From: Burkholderiales bacterium
GTDB taxonomy: Bacteria; Pseudomonadota; Gammaproteobacteria; Burkholderiales; Eutrophovitaceae
Reading direction: 5' to 3'
DNA: 39,493 nucleotides
Assembly: GCA_028379895.1 (NCBI GenBank)
Contig: JAOEKQ010000013.1
Coordinates: 1-39,493 of the forward strand
Numbering within the stretch: position 1 is the first letter of the stretch; each line of letters opens with the position of its first letter. Shown here in pieces: positions 16,604 through 24,502 of the stretch. A program made the translations under genes and the position numbers. The notes under the pieces were generated by a model. The model was not told where the DNA came from. It was given only the letters and a program-made list of their open reading frames with translations, and did no database searches.

Positions 16604-18274
16604 ATGGTTCAAAGTAGACACTTAAAGCAATGGCCGACACACCTGCCCCGCAAGCTCGAAATACCGAAGAGAACCGTCTTTCAGAACCTGGTTGAGTCTG
16701 CTGAACGTTTCCCGGACAAACCTGCCATTGTATTTTATGGCACGACGGTGTCTTATCGTGACTTACTAGATCAGACTCGAGCACTTGCAAGTTATCTCGG
16801 AACAAATTGTCGCGTGCGCAAGGGAGATCGAGTTATTTTGGACCTACAATCATCACCCCAATTCGTTATAAGCTATTACGCTGTTCTATCTCTGGGCGGA
16901 TTGGTCGTTCCCATTAGCCCTATGAATGTTGAGGATGAAATTAATCACTACTGTGCAGACTCTGGAGCTAGGGTAGTTATAGCCAGTCAAGACGTCGTCG
17001 AAGAATTTAGTGCAGCAATTAATCAAGGCATCATCGATCATCTTATCGTAGCTACTTATTCAGATTATATTAAGGATGCTAGTTCCGATGAAGTACCTAA
17101 GGTCATATCAGATCATAAGATACTCTGGACATCGCCCAAACTCATTGATTGGTCGCAGGCTCAAGGTAAAACTAATATCTTTGAAAAAACCGATCTTAAT
17201 CTGACTGATCTCGCTGCTATTTTGTATACATCAGGAACCACCGGAAAACCCAAAGGATGTATGCACACGCAAGAGGCTGTAATGAGAAATATCGAAGGCG
17301 CTGTCATCTGGGAGGCTATGGACGCCACATCAGTTCTGCTCTCCACAGCGCCGCTTTTTCATGTTACCGGTATGCAGCACAGTATGAATGCCGGGATCGC
17401 TGCTTCCGGTACGTTAGTGATCTTGCCCAGGTGGGATCCAAAAATTGCCGGCGCGCTCATTGAACGATATGGGTGCACACACTGGGCAAATGTCCCCACG
17501 ATGGTAGTTGACCTGCTAGCAGAGCCATCCGTTAAAAAACGAGACCTAAGCTCATTAAAAAACGTTTTTGGTGGAGGCTCATCAATGCCTGAAGCTGTCG
17601 CGCAAAAATTATTTGAGCGATGCGGCATTCGATATATGGAGGGGTATGGTATGACCGAGACAATCTCTCAAACACACATGAATCCGCCTCATGACTTACG
17701 GAAACAGTGTCTGGGCATCCCCACATTTGATACTGTGGCTACAGTTATAAACCCCGACAGTATGCAAGAATTAGGCCCAAATGAGAACGGGGAAATAATT
17801 GTTTCTGGACCACAATTAATGCTGGGCTACTGGGAGCGCGAGGATGCTAACAACGAGAGTTTTATTGATATTGGCGGCGTTCGATTTTTTAGAACAGGAG
17901 ACCTAGGATCATTCGACGAGGATGGATTTTTCTATATCTCTGATCGGATCAAACGAATGATTAATGCGTCAGGTTTTAAAGTTTGGCCAGCCGAGGTAGA
18001 GGCAACCCTATACAAGCACCCCGGCGTGAAAGAATTAGCGATAATTTCGTCTCCGGACCCTCGCAGGGGAGAAACGGTCAAGGCGATGATTGTGCTCAAC
18101 TCATCTGCTGAAAATAATACTTCCGAGGAAGATATTATTTCTTGGTCGCGAAACCAGATGGCTTCTTATAAGATACCTAGGTTGGTTCAATTTGTTGATG
18201 AGCTACCACGCTCAGGATCGGGGAAAATTCAATGGCGTATATTACAAGAGGCGGAATGGAAACATCACTCATAA
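16604..18274 (+). CDS. AMP-binding acyl-CoA synthetase
   Basis: About 556 residues of the ANL adenylating superfamily. The P-loop-like YTSGTTGKPKGCMHT, the YGMTE motif (EGYGMTETISQTH), the FRTGDLGSFDEDGF hinge region and the C-terminal catalytic lysine in GSGKIQWRIL are all present. It activates a carboxylic acid with ATP and joins it to CoA; chain length or aromatic preference is not evident. I place the start at ATG 16604: a TTG-initiated extension to 16475 would run through the divergent SDR start and adds residues with no family resemblance. The M20 deacylase gene follows 21 bases later, so they are probably co-transcribed. Its final lysine is a typical target of sirtuin control. Confidence 0.93.
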   Translation: MVQSRHLKQWPTHLPRKLEIPKRTVFQNLVESAERFPDKPAIVFYGTTVSYRDLLDQTRALASYLGTNCRVRKGDRVILDLQSSPQFVISYYAVLSLGGLVVPISPMNVEDEINHYCADSGARVVIASQDVVEEFSAAINQGIIDHLIVATYSDYIKDASSDEVPKVISDHKILWTSPKLIDWSQAQGKTNIFEKTDLNLTDLAAILYTSGTTGKPKGCMHTQEAVMRNIEGAVIWEAMDATSVLLSTAPLFHVTGMQHSMNAGIAASGTLVILPRWDPKIAGALIERYGCTHWANVPTMVVDLLAEPSVKKRDLSSLKNVFGGGSSMPEAVAQKLFERCGIRYMEGYGMTETISQTHMNPPHDLRKQCLGIPTFDTVATVINPDSMQELGPNENGEIIVSGPQLMLGYWEREDANNESFIDIGGVRFFRTGDLGSFDEDGFFYISDRIKRMINASGFKVWPAEVEATLYKHPGVKELAIISSPDPRRGETVKAMIVLNSSAENNTSEEDIISWSRNQMASYKIPRLVQFVDELPRSGSGKIQWRILQEAEWKHHS

Positions 18275-18295
18275 TCACGCCCTAAAATATCTAAA

Positions 18296-19600
18296 ATGTT
18301 AAATAATAGTAATTTCCTTAATGACCCTGGACTGACCCGGGAAATTAACTCCCTTTATCAAGAACAGCATGCAGACATCACCTCATTTATTTGCGCTCTG
18401 GTCGAACATCCAAGTCTACTTGGCCATGAGGAAAGCGCACAAAACTTCATGGAAGCTACATTTTCAGATCTAGGGCTTGATATCGATCGCTTCGCCATTA
18501 ATCACGAATCACTAAAAAAAATTGAAGGGTACTCACCCTCAGTTGGGGAATGGGACGGGCATGACAATATTGTTGGCATTCATCACGCTAAATCTAATAA
18601 AGGAAAGTCACTAATACTTAACGGCCATATTGATGTCGTGCCTGTAGGCGCTGAAGACTTGTGGTCATCTAGACCGTTTGATTCAGTTGTTAAAGATGGT
18701 CGCGTTTTTGGTCGTGGTAGTGGGGATATGAAAGCCGGAATCGCTGCCTATGTTTTTGCTTTTAGCTCACTCAAAAAACTTGGCTATCGTCCAGCTAGCG
18801 ATGTTTTTTTACAATCAGTGGTCGAGGAAGAATGTACGGGAAATGGCGCACTAGCCTGTCTGCATCGCGGTTACAAAGCAGATGCAGCAATTATTCCCGA
18901 ACCCTTTAACGAAACAATAATGTCAGCTCAGATGGGTGTCATGTGGCTACAAATAGAAATAACTGGAAAACCAGCTCATGTTCTTCACGATACTCTTGGA
19001 AATAACGCAATTGAGGCAACATTTAAAATTTGGCAGCACCTGAAAAAATTAGCATCTGTATGGAATCAAGATAAACACTTGCATCCACCGTTTGGGGAAA
19101 CAGATGCGCCAGTCAAATTTAATCTCGGGAAGATATCCGGCGGGGAATGGGCCTCATCGGTTCCTACAAGATGTCAAATGGACGTTCGATGTGGTTTCTT
19201 TCCGGGCCAAGCTCCAAAAAAGATACGGCAAGCAATCGAAGATCACTTAGAAAATATGATCAAAAGCGATCGCACTCTAGAAAATATTAAACATACTATT
19301 ACTTATAGTGGATTCCAGTCGCCGGGCTGCGTTATCGATACAAATGGTGAGTTTATTAGTCTCTTAGGCAGTATGCATGAGAGAGAATTAGGTCGTCCTG
19401 CAGCGTTATTCGCAAGTGCAGCTACAACTGATGTCAGAACATTCCAGCTTTATGGCCATATTCCAGCTACTTGCTACGGTCCAGAGGCCTTAAATATTCA
19501 TGGGGTTGACGAATCAGTATCTATTCAGAGCACCGTTGATGTGAGTAGAGTAATCTGTCATTTCATTACCCAATGGTGCGGTATCGAAAAGGATGATTAG
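18296..19600 (+). CDS. M20 family metallopeptidase (ArgE/DapE-like deacylase)
   Basis: A 434-residue di-zinc hydrolase. Metal ligands and catalytic residues are clear: His111 and Asp113 in NGHIDVVPVG, Asp144 in GRGSGDMKAG, the Glu pair at about 177-179 (VVEEECTGNG), a further Glu in IIPEPF, and a final His in EALNIHGVDE. The insertion (dimerisation) domain contains WLQIEITGKPAHV. Family members remove acyl groups from amino acids (ArgE, DapE, aminoacylase) or hydrolyse N-carbamoyl or dipeptide substrates. Its length and the GYSPSVGEWDGHDN segment suit the ArgE/DapE-type deacylase subgroup. It follows an acyl-CoA ligase, so the released acid could be the ligase's substrate (inference). Confidence 0.92.
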   Translation: MLNNSNFLNDPGLTREINSLYQEQHADITSFICALVEHPSLLGHEESAQNFMEATFSDLGLDIDRFAINHESLKKIEGYSPSVGEWDGHDNIVGIHHAKSNKGKSLILNGHIDVVPVGAEDLWSSRPFDSVVKDGRVFGRGSGDMKAGIAAYVFAFSSLKKLGYRPASDVFLQSVVEEECTGNGALACLHRGYKADAAIIPEPFNETIMSAQMGVMWLQIEITGKPAHVLHDTLGNNAIEATFKIWQHLKKLASVWNQDKHLHPPFGETDAPVKFNLGKISGGEWASSVPTRCQMDVRCGFFPGQAPKKIRQAIEDHLENMIKSDRTLENIKHTITYSGFQSPGCVIDTNGEFISLLGSMHERELGRPAALFASAATTDVRTFQLYGHIPATCYGPEALNIHGVDESVSIQSTVDVSRVICHFITQWCGIEKDD

Positions 19601-19629
19601 GTACATCATATTTTTCTCGTGGATTCTAC

Positions 19630-21336
19630 TTATTTGAAGCGTAGAAACTCAAAATCACATCCTAAAGGTGCTTGGGTCACCGTCTCATGATACAGGCGAG
19701 CATATCCTCTTGTAGGACTGTCGGGCGTTTCCCAGTCTTTTTTTCGCGAGACTAATTCTTGATCTGAGATTAATAAATCCAATTTTTTGTCTTTTACCGA
19801 TAATCTAATTTTATCGCCGGTTTGTACAAAGGCAAGATTACCGCCGGATGCGGCATCAGGAGAGACGTGTAAGACCACTGTACCGAACGCAGTCCCGCTC
19901 ATACGCGCATCAGAAATGCGCACCATGTCTTTGACGCCTTGTACCGCAAGTTTTTTGGGGATCGGCAAATACCCTGCCTCGGGCATACATGACTCGCTTT
20001 TTGGCCCAGCATTTTTTAATAATAAAAAATCATCAGCTGAAACATCCAAATCATCAGAGTCGATTCGAGCACTTAAGTCCTCCAATGAGTCAAATACTAC
20101 TGCTCTTCCAATACATTCAAAAAGACCAGAGTCGGCAGCTGCCCTTTTGAGTATTGCACCAGTGGGGGCGAGCGTACCGAACAACGCAATCAACCCACCC
20201 TCTTTTTGGTAAGGATCATTAAAATGGCGAATCACATTTCGATCCACCCATTTTGGTTTTTCCGACAGCCACTCACCTAAAGTCTCTCCGGTTACTGTTA
20301 AGCAATCTAGATGCAACTGATGCTTTAATTCGTGCAGCACCCCGGTAAGTCCACCCGCAGCGAACAAATCTTGCATGTAGTGCTCCCCGGTTGGCTTTAA
20401 GTTAACCAAAACAGGAGTTTCGTCCGAGATCCGATTGATATCGTCCAATGACAACTCGATCCCTCTTCGGCCTGCTATCGCGGCTAAATGAACGACTGCG
20501 TTAGTGGAACCACTTATCGCAATTAAAACCCGTAAGGCATTTTGAATGGACTTAGTCGTGATGATTTCCATAGGAAGTGGAGCACCAGCAATTGCCATTT
20601 CCATTGCTCGTTCACCGCAAGCCTCTGCCAAACGTAGTCGATCAGCATGAACAGCTGGTATCGCAGCGCTTCCAGGCAAACTCATACCAAGAACTTCGGA
20701 TATACAAGCCATCGTACTCGCGGTGCCCATTACGGCACAGGTACCAGCAGTTGTAGCTAATTTACCCTCAATCTCATTAATACTAGAGTCGGAAATCTCA
20801 CCTGCCCGGTATTTACCCCAGAATCGACGACAATCCGTACAGGCTCCGAGCTGCTCACCTTCAAATGGCATCGCCAACATTGGTCCCGCAACTAACTCTA
20901 TCGATGGAATATTCGCAGAGGCAATACCCATTAGTTGGGCTGGCACCGTTTTATCGCAACCACCAATCACGACACATGCATCAATGGGCTGAGCCTTAAG
21001 CATCTCTTCAACATCCATCGACATAAGATTTCTAAACATCATGCTTGTCGGCGACAAAAATACCTCACCAAGAGAAATTGTAGGGAAATCGATGGGTAAA
21101 CCTCCGCGCTTTAAAACACCGCGCTTCACTGCTTCTACCAAATCTGGCATCGAACGGTGACAATTATTGAAACCACTTGGTGAAGTCGCAATCCCAATGA
21201 TGGGTCGACTTAGGCTATCTAACGAATACCCCATAGACCGAGCAAATGAGCGACGCAAATAAGCTGCGAAGCCGGGGTCGCCATAGTTTGTTAAGTTACG
21301 GGTAATCCCCTGGCTCATATTTTTTGAATCTGGCAT
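19630..21336 (-). CDS. IlvD/Edd family dehydratase, sugar-acid (arabinonate/xylonate) type
   Basis: About 568 residues. Three cluster cysteines are visible: Cys59 (NNCHRSM), Cys127 (GGCDKTVPAQLMG) and Cys200 (GTCAVMGTASTM). They fall at the same positions I recall for the [2Fe-2S] L-arabinonate dehydratase. SDARMSGTAFGTVVLHVSPD and the TRGYARLYHE tail also follow the sugar-acid branch rather than branched-chain dihydroxy-acid dehydratase. It dehydrates an aldonic acid to a 2-keto-3-deoxy acid. I choose ATG 21336, with GAGGG upstream, over the longer frame to 21438, which overlaps the cytochrome b-like gene. It is the last gene of the minus-strand redox operon. Confidence 0.88.
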   Translation of the reverse strand: MPDSKNMSQGITRNLTNYGDPGFAAYLRRSFARSMGYSLDSLSRPIIGIATSPSGFNNCHRSMPDLVEAVKRGVLKRGGLPIDFPTISLGEVFLSPTSMMFRNLMSMDVEEMLKAQPIDACVVIGGCDKTVPAQLMGIASANIPSIELVAGPMLAMPFEGEQLGACTDCRRFWGKYRAGEISDSSINEIEGKLATTAGTCAVMGTASTMACISEVLGMSLPGSAAIPAVHADRLRLAEACGERAMEMAIAGAPLPMEIITTKSIQNALRVLIAISGSTNAVVHLAAIAGRRGIELSLDDINRISDETPVLVNLKPTGEHYMQDLFAAGGLTGVLHELKHQLHLDCLTVTGETLGEWLSEKPKWVDRNVIRHFNDPYQKEGGLIALFGTLAPTGAILKRAAADSGLFECIGRAVVFDSLEDLSARIDSDDLDVSADDFLLLKNAGPKSESCMPEAGYLPIPKKLAVQGVKDMVRISDARMSGTAFGTVVLHVSPDAASGGNLAFVQTGDKIRLSVKDKKLDLLISDQELVSRKKDWETPDSPTRGYARLYHETVTQAPLGCDFEFLRFK

Positions 21337-21359
21337 GATTTGTTTGCCCTCTGCGCTAG

Positions 21360-21797
21360 TTATTTCTTTCCGCGTGTTTTGATACCTCTCTGAACATGCA
21401 CCCAGGCTAGAATAGGTAGCCCCAGGCCAAAGACCCAATGCACGATCGCAGTAATATCTCGAAATGCTTCAGCACCCAGATAATATAGGAAATAACCTGA
21501 AAAACTTAATATCGCCATCATGGTGAGCATAAAACCACCGGTTCGTACATTTCTTCGCATCGACCACGCTCTTGATACATGGCCTGGCAATACGCTTCCG
21601 AGTCCAACCATCATTAATGCCGCAGATATCCCGTGCATCGTTATCAATAAGTGCTCCGATGGATGGTGAACTGGTCCAAATTCACCGTCGATACGGATAA
21701 AGTGATGCAAGTACAACCAGGCTCCGCCGGATAAAGTCAGTACGACCCCAACAATATAGAGGAACCATTGGTGATAACGACCTAGCTTAATTGGCAT
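21360..21797 (-). CDS. Four-helix cytochrome b561/DUF4405-like membrane protein
   Basis: A 145-residue protein with four predicted membrane helices, near residues 12-30, 50-70, 87-108 and 115-137. Histidines lie in or beside helices (His55 and His73 flanking helix 2; His120 and His134 in helix 4), a pattern suited to b-type heme binding. The protein resembles small DUF4405/cytochrome b-like membrane proteins; the exact family needs a profile search. Its start overlaps the ApbE stop by 11 bases and the dehydratase follows 23 bases later. Context strongly suggests it passes electrons between the quinone pool and the flavinylated FMN-binding protein. Confidence 0.7.
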   Translation of the reverse strand: MPIKLGRYHQWFLYIVGVVLTLSGGAWLYLHHFIRIDGEFGPVHHPSEHLLITMHGISAALMMVGLGSVLPGHVSRAWSMRRNVRTGGFMLTMMAILSFSGYFLYYLGAEAFRDITAIVHWVFGLGLPILAWVHVQRGIKTRGKK

Positions 21798-22626
21798 GAC
21801 TTACTGAACTATCGATTATTTTTGGGAAGCTAGTTACCTGGTCGCCGTGAACCAAAAAGCCACGCGCATTAAATTCATGGAGTATAGGGTCTACCCTATC
21901 TTCCAACATAAGCATACATTTGGTTAGGGCATCTGCTACAACACAGGTCGAAGCCATCACAGAGACGGATAGTCCTGATTTCACAGGCCGCCCTGTCATC
22001 GGATTAACAATCCTACCCGATTGATCAGCATTAACCTCACCAAAGTAAGTGGCGCTCGTGGCCAGAGCATTATCAGACAAATTTATGGAAGCAACTGATT
22101 TATTTGGCCTGGACGGATGTCGAACCAAAATAGAATGAGGCACACCGAACGCTCGAACATCACCTCCAGCGTTAACGTATGCAGACTCAACTTGTGTACT
22201 CCTTAGATAATCAATTGCCCGGTCAACCGCGTAACCTTTTGCTATGCCTCCGAGATCGATAAGGCCATCTTGCAAACGTTTTACTCTGCCGTTGGTCTGT
22301 AATTCAAGTACATCTGTATTTGGAGCACTCTCCATGGATATACTGAAAACTCCTCCACTCATTGTTGATATATCGTTTGAGATTTCAAGTACTCGTATGA
22401 GATCAGAGGAAACAACCAGCTCTTGGCCAACCTTCAACCGATTGATCTTAGTCACTTCGCTTTCATCATCGAATCGACTCATCAAGCTTTGAATATGCTC
22501 AATTTTATTGAAGGCCGTTGAAATGATATCGTGCGTTACATCCCACCCAGAAGTGTGGACACCAATCTCAACGATTGTCCCGAGTAGCGGTCGAGCTCTA
22601 TTACTAAGTTTTAAGGAAGAGGTCAT
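21787..22626 (-). CDS. apbE: FAD:protein FMN transferase (ApbE)
   Basis: A 279-residue ApbE-family flavin transferase, which moves FMN from FAD to a Thr or Ser of extracytoplasmic target proteins using Mg2+. RPLLGTIVEIGV begins the domain; DLGGIAKGYAVDRAIDYL and NAGGDVRAFG form the FAD site; ATSATYFGE and VVADALTKCMLML (Mg-binding Asp) follow. The usual His-Ile-Ile-Asp-Pro block is RIVNPMTG here, a variant with Asn for Asp. No clear signal peptide is visible, unlike many exported ApbE proteins, so localisation is uncertain. It overlaps the upstream FMN-binding gene by 23 bases and the downstream cytochrome b-like gene by 11, so the three are translationally coupled. Confidence 0.95.
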   Translation of the reverse strand: MTSSLKLSNRARPLLGTIVEIGVHTSGWDVTHDIISTAFNKIEHIQSLMSRFDDESEVTKINRLKVGQELVVSSDLIRVLEISNDISTMSGGVFSISMESAPNTDVLELQTNGRVKRLQDGLIDLGGIAKGYAVDRAIDYLRSTQVESAYVNAGGDVRAFGVPHSILVRHPSRPNKSVASINLSDNALATSATYFGEVNADQSGRIVNPMTGRPVKSGLSVSVMASTCVVADALTKCMLMLEDRVDPILHEFNARGFLVHGDQVTSFPKIIDSSVSHAN

Positions 22627-23149
22627 ACGTTGCCAACACCCGATTCACTCCCTCGGTAAGGTGTCGACAGGACATAGTTGCACCTGAGATATTTTTAACT
22701 TCTTCCCCAAGGTCTAAACTGGTTTGCGAGTCGTACCCTACAAATTGCGCTAACCAACGAGGGTTGCGCACCTCATATCCGTAATTTTCTCGATAAACCA
22801 AAATTTCGAGTTGCTTAATTTCACCGGAGGGCGTGAGCGCTATTGCGTACGTTATGTAGTCGTGCTTACCGATCACTTCGTCAACTATGAAGTAGCCCGA
22901 TAATTTTCCGCCGTCAAATACTTTCCATGTTGGAATAACTCTTCTTTCTACTTTCACGCCAGATGCAGCCTCGACTGCTTTTTTTGCCGCTCTATTTAGC
23001 TTTACATCTGATTGCTCAAAAGAAGCCTCGTTACCAAACATTAATTTTTGGGCCTGCTCTACCGTTAAATATTCAGCCGCACATACCTGTCCCGCCATCA
23101 CTAAAGTGGTGAGAGGAACTCCAATCAACTTAAACCAATCGTCGTTCAT
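22604..23149 (-). CDS. Exported FMN-binding protein with covalent flavinylation motif
   Basis: About 181 residues: an N-terminal hydrophobic signal (cleavage near VCA-A around residues 22-24) and an FMN_bind-type domain. The flavinylation motif is ISGATMSCRHLTEGV, where Thr158 (counting from ATG 23149) is the predicted FMN acceptor, as in NqrC and RnfG. The gene next door encodes the transferase that would attach the flavin. The start could also be TTG at 23155, which is better spaced from AGGA; ATG 23149 gives essentially the same protein. It lies 15-21 bases after the quinone oxidoreductase gene. It is probably the electron-carrying periplasmic subunit of a small membrane redox complex. Confidence 0.9.
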   Translation of the reverse strand: MNDDWFKLIGVPLTTLVMAGQVCAAEYLTVEQAQKLMFGNEASFEQSDVKLNRAAKKAVEAASGVKVERRVIPTWKVFDGGKLSGYFIVDEVIGKHDYITYAIALTPSGEIKQLEILVYRENYGYEVRNPRWLAQFVGYDSQTSLDLGEEVKNISGATMSCRHLTEGVNRVLATYDLFLKT

Positions 23150-23170
23150 TCCCAAATTTTTCCTATAACT

Positions 23171-24151
23171 TTATGCGCTCGTTGAGAGCACAACTTTACC
23201 GATTACCCGCTTTTGAAGTAGCTCGTTTAGAGCATCACCAGCTTTCTCAAGTGGATAGACTTTGTGAATATGAGGTGAAACTTTTCCTTGATCAAACAAG
23301 CGCATTAATTCTTGATTATTTTGTTTGTTTAGCTCCGGTTCTCGTTTTGTAAATTCCCCCCAAAAAACACCGACAACTGAACACCCCTTTAGTAAGGGGA
23401 TATTAAGTGCCACTTTTGGGATTTCGCCTGCTGCGAACCCAACAACTAGAAAACGACCTCCCCAACTCATGTCACGAAGCGCTTTTTCAGAGAATAAGCC
23501 GCCAACCGGGTCATAAACTACGTCAACCCCTCGCCCGTTGGTAATCTCTTTAATCGATTGGCGTAAGTCTTCCTTTGCATAGTTGATCAGATAGTCGGCC
23601 CCATTTTCCTTACACATTGCTAATTTTTCAGAATTTGAAGCGGCCGCAATCACCGTCGCCCCCATCGCTTTGCCTAGCTGAATCGCCGCAATACCGACCC
23701 CACCGGATGCCCCAAGAACTAGCAGAGTTTCCCCCACTCGCAAATGAGCTCGGTCCTTCAAAGCGTGATAACTGGTTCCGTATGTCAGGACAAAAGCAGA
23801 CGCTTTCTCATAATTCATTTTGTCGGAAATAATGACAGTTCGACTTTGATCAACAACAAGCTCTTCTGCAAATCCTCCCCAAGTGGAAAAAGCAATTACG
23901 CGATCACCTACCTTAAGATTATCAACACCAGGACCTACTTGCTTCACAGAGCCAGAAACCTCACCGCCGGGAGAAAACGGCAGCTCCGGTTTAAATTGGT
24001 ACTTACCTTGAATAATGAGCGTATCAGGAAAGTTTACGCCGCACGCTTCAACGGATATTAAAACTTGTCCCGCGCTTGGTATCAGCCCAGGAACCTCTTC
24101 AAGAACCAAGCTATCGGGCATTCCCAATTCCTTGCACAGAACAGCTCTCAT
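23171..24151 (-). CDS. NADPH:quinone oxidoreductase-like MDR protein
   Basis: A 326-residue medium-chain dehydrogenase/reductase without the zinc-ligand cysteines, so of the quinone oxidoreductase branch. GGEVSGSVKQVGPGVDNLKVGDRV is the conserved catalytic-domain loop; LVLGASGGVGIAAIQLGKAMGA is the NADPH Rossmann motif; VDVVYDPVGG follows. These enzymes reduce quinones or enoyl compounds using NADPH. The ATG at 24151 is 61 bases from the end of bfd, and the FMN-binding protein begins about 20 bases downstream, so it is the probable first or second gene of the redox operon. Whether it feeds the flavin module is not shown. Confidence 0.92.
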   Translation of the reverse strand: MRAVLCKELGMPDSLVLEEVPGLIPSAGQVLISVEACGVNFPDTLIIQGKYQFKPELPFSPGGEVSGSVKQVGPGVDNLKVGDRVIAFSTWGGFAEELVVDQSRTVIISDKMNYEKASAFVLTYGTSYHALKDRAHLRVGETLLVLGASGGVGIAAIQLGKAMGATVIAAASNSEKLAMCKENGADYLINYAKEDLRQSIKEITNGRGVDVVYDPVGGLFSEKALRDMSWGGRFLVVGFAAGEIPKVALNIPLLKGCSVVGVFWGEFTKREPELNKQNNQELMRLFDQGKVSPHIHKVYPLEKAGDALNELLQKRVIGKVVLSTSA

Positions 24152-24212
24152 GCGATTAACCTTTTTTATATGTGTTGTTGTGAATTACTCTTGCAGGACG
24201 CAACTGGGGTAT

Positions 24213-24410
24213 TTAACCGACTAAACGCAAAGATCCCATGGCTGGTGTATCAAAACGCTGATCAATATACCCTTTGACGGTTTGTGCGCATTGACCACAC
24301 TCCTTAGAGCATCCAGTTTGATCAGAGATATCTTTGAAGGTCATGCATCCTTTATCAATTGCCCTATCGACCTCGGATTGTCGAACTGCCCGACATACAC
24401 ATAAATACAT
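24213..24410 (-). CDS. bfd: Bacterioferritin-associated ferredoxin
   Basis: A 65-residue [2Fe-2S] protein of the BFD type. Ligands are Cys4 and Cys6 (MYLCVC) and Cys38 and Cys41 (CGQC), matching E. coli Bfd Cys4, Cys6, Cys39 and Cys42. Two extra cysteines (Cys22, Cys34) are present. Bfd delivers electrons to bacterioferritin to release stored iron and is induced by iron starvation. Its promoter here overlaps a Fur box 21 bases from the ATG, and AGGAAG serves as ribosome site. No bacterioferritin gene is in the window. Readthrough into the quinone oxidoreductase and flavin cassette 61 bases downstream is possible. Confidence 0.95.
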   Translation of the reverse strand: MYLCVCRAVRQSEVDRAIDKGCMTFKDISDQTGCSKECGQCAQTVKGYIDQRFDTPAMGSLRLVG

Positions 24411-24430
24411 TTATCACTTCCTACAATAAT

Positions 24431-24449
24431 TGTAATGAGAATCATTATC
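24431..24449 (-). promoter_or_regulatory. Fur box upstream of bfd
   Basis: The plus-strand 19-mer TGTAATGAGAATCATTATC matches the classical Fur consensus GATAATGATAATCATTATC at 16 of 19 positions. It starts 21 bases upstream of the bfd start codon and overlaps the predicted -10 hexamer, so Fe-Fur binding would block RNA polymerase. This predicts repression in iron-rich and induction in iron-poor conditions. Confidence 0.88.
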
Positions 24450-24472
24450 GTTTAGATTTGTATGAAATGCAA
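24444..24472 (-). promoter_or_regulatory. Predicted sigma-70 promoter of bfd
   Basis: Reading the minus strand, TTGCAT (24467-24472) is a partial -35 element, followed by a 17-base spacer and GATAAT (24444-24449), a five-of-six match to the -10 consensus. The -10 lies within the Fur box. Confidence 0.6.
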
Positions 24473-24502
24473 GTCATTCATATCACGTACTTGTGAAGAT
24501 AC

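Noticed and set aside
19630..21336. Dihydroxy-acid dehydratase ilvD of branched-chain synthesis
   Set aside because: The MSGTAFGTVVLH and C-terminal motifs follow the sugar-acid dehydratase branch, and no other ilv gene is near.
21337..21438. Longer start for the sugar-acid dehydratase
   Set aside because: The extra residues overlap the end of the cytochrome b-like gene; ATG 21336 has a good ribosome site and puts the cluster cysteines at expected positions.
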